The position numbers were made by a program, and so were the translations under genes. The notes beneath the pieces were generated by a model. It made no database searches, was not told the DNA's origin, and saw nothing but the letters and a program-made list of their open reading frames with translations. From NCBI GenBank assembly GCA_905206455.1, contig CAJLHL010000110.1, positions 1-5,394 on the forward strand: a stretch of 5,394 nucleotides of DNA, written 5' to 3'. This document shows positions 5,392 through 5,394 of this stretch, piece after piece. This DNA is from an uncultured Eubacteriales bacterium (GTDB lineage: Bacteria > Bacillota > Clostridia > Peptostreptococcales > Anaerovoracaceae). Position 1 is the first letter of the stretch. Each line of letters opens with the position of its first letter.

Positions 5392-5394
5392 ATG

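Noticed and set aside
1..5394. CRISPR array, tRNA or insertion sequence
   Set aside because: No regularly spaced direct repeats, no tRNA-like cloverleaf and no transposase-like frame were seen.

Overview
The window carries one coherent locus, and every convincing gene reads on the minus strand. It is a type II (BtuCD/FecCD-type) ABC importer with an accessory lipoprotein, followed by the start of a gene for an exported protein that runs off the left edge. The organism looks like a low-to-mid-GC Gram-positive, most likely a clostridial (Lachnospiraceae-like) Firmicute. The reasons are AGGAG/GAGGA ribosome-binding sites, MKK-type lipoprotein signal peptides, A/T-rich intergenic DNA, and a lipid-anchored rather than free periplasmic binding protein. 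The taxonomic guess is inference; no rRNA or marker gene is present.

Layout in transcription order (right to left). 5122-5394 is an A/T-rich intergenic region with candidate promoters, a 10-bp palindrome and a hairpin that would cover the ribosome-binding site of the first gene. At its right edge is a plus-strand Shine-Dalgarno-like sequence, so a divergent gene may start just outside. 5121-4336 encodes an accessory lipoprotein of unrecognised family. 4346-3255 encodes the FecCD-type permease, overlapping the previous gene by 11 bp. 3258-1759 encodes a lipid-anchored class III substrate-binding protein with an extra N-terminal domain, overlapping the permease by ATGA. 1758-1320 is a 439-bp gap with a striking pair of overlapping, mutually exclusive palindromes (1522-1576) and one doubtful 33-codon ORF. 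1319-531 encodes the ATPase. 530-416 is a short gap without a clear terminator. 415-1 is the 5' part of an exported-protein gene.

How it works together. The lipoprotein, permease and binding protein are translationally linked, and the ATPase completes the transporter. The class transports iron-siderophores, haem, cobamides or other metal chelates; the sequence does not identify the ligand, and no cobalamin riboswitch or clear Fur box was seen. The most interesting point is a possible set of shared modules. The C-terminal part of the accessory lipoprotein resembles the extra N-terminal domain of the binding protein, and its N-terminal part resembles the mature part of the left-edge exported protein. 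This suggests (inference) a surface relay in which dedicated extracytoplasmic domains pass a ligand to the importer. The similarities were judged by eye and need profile or structure comparison.
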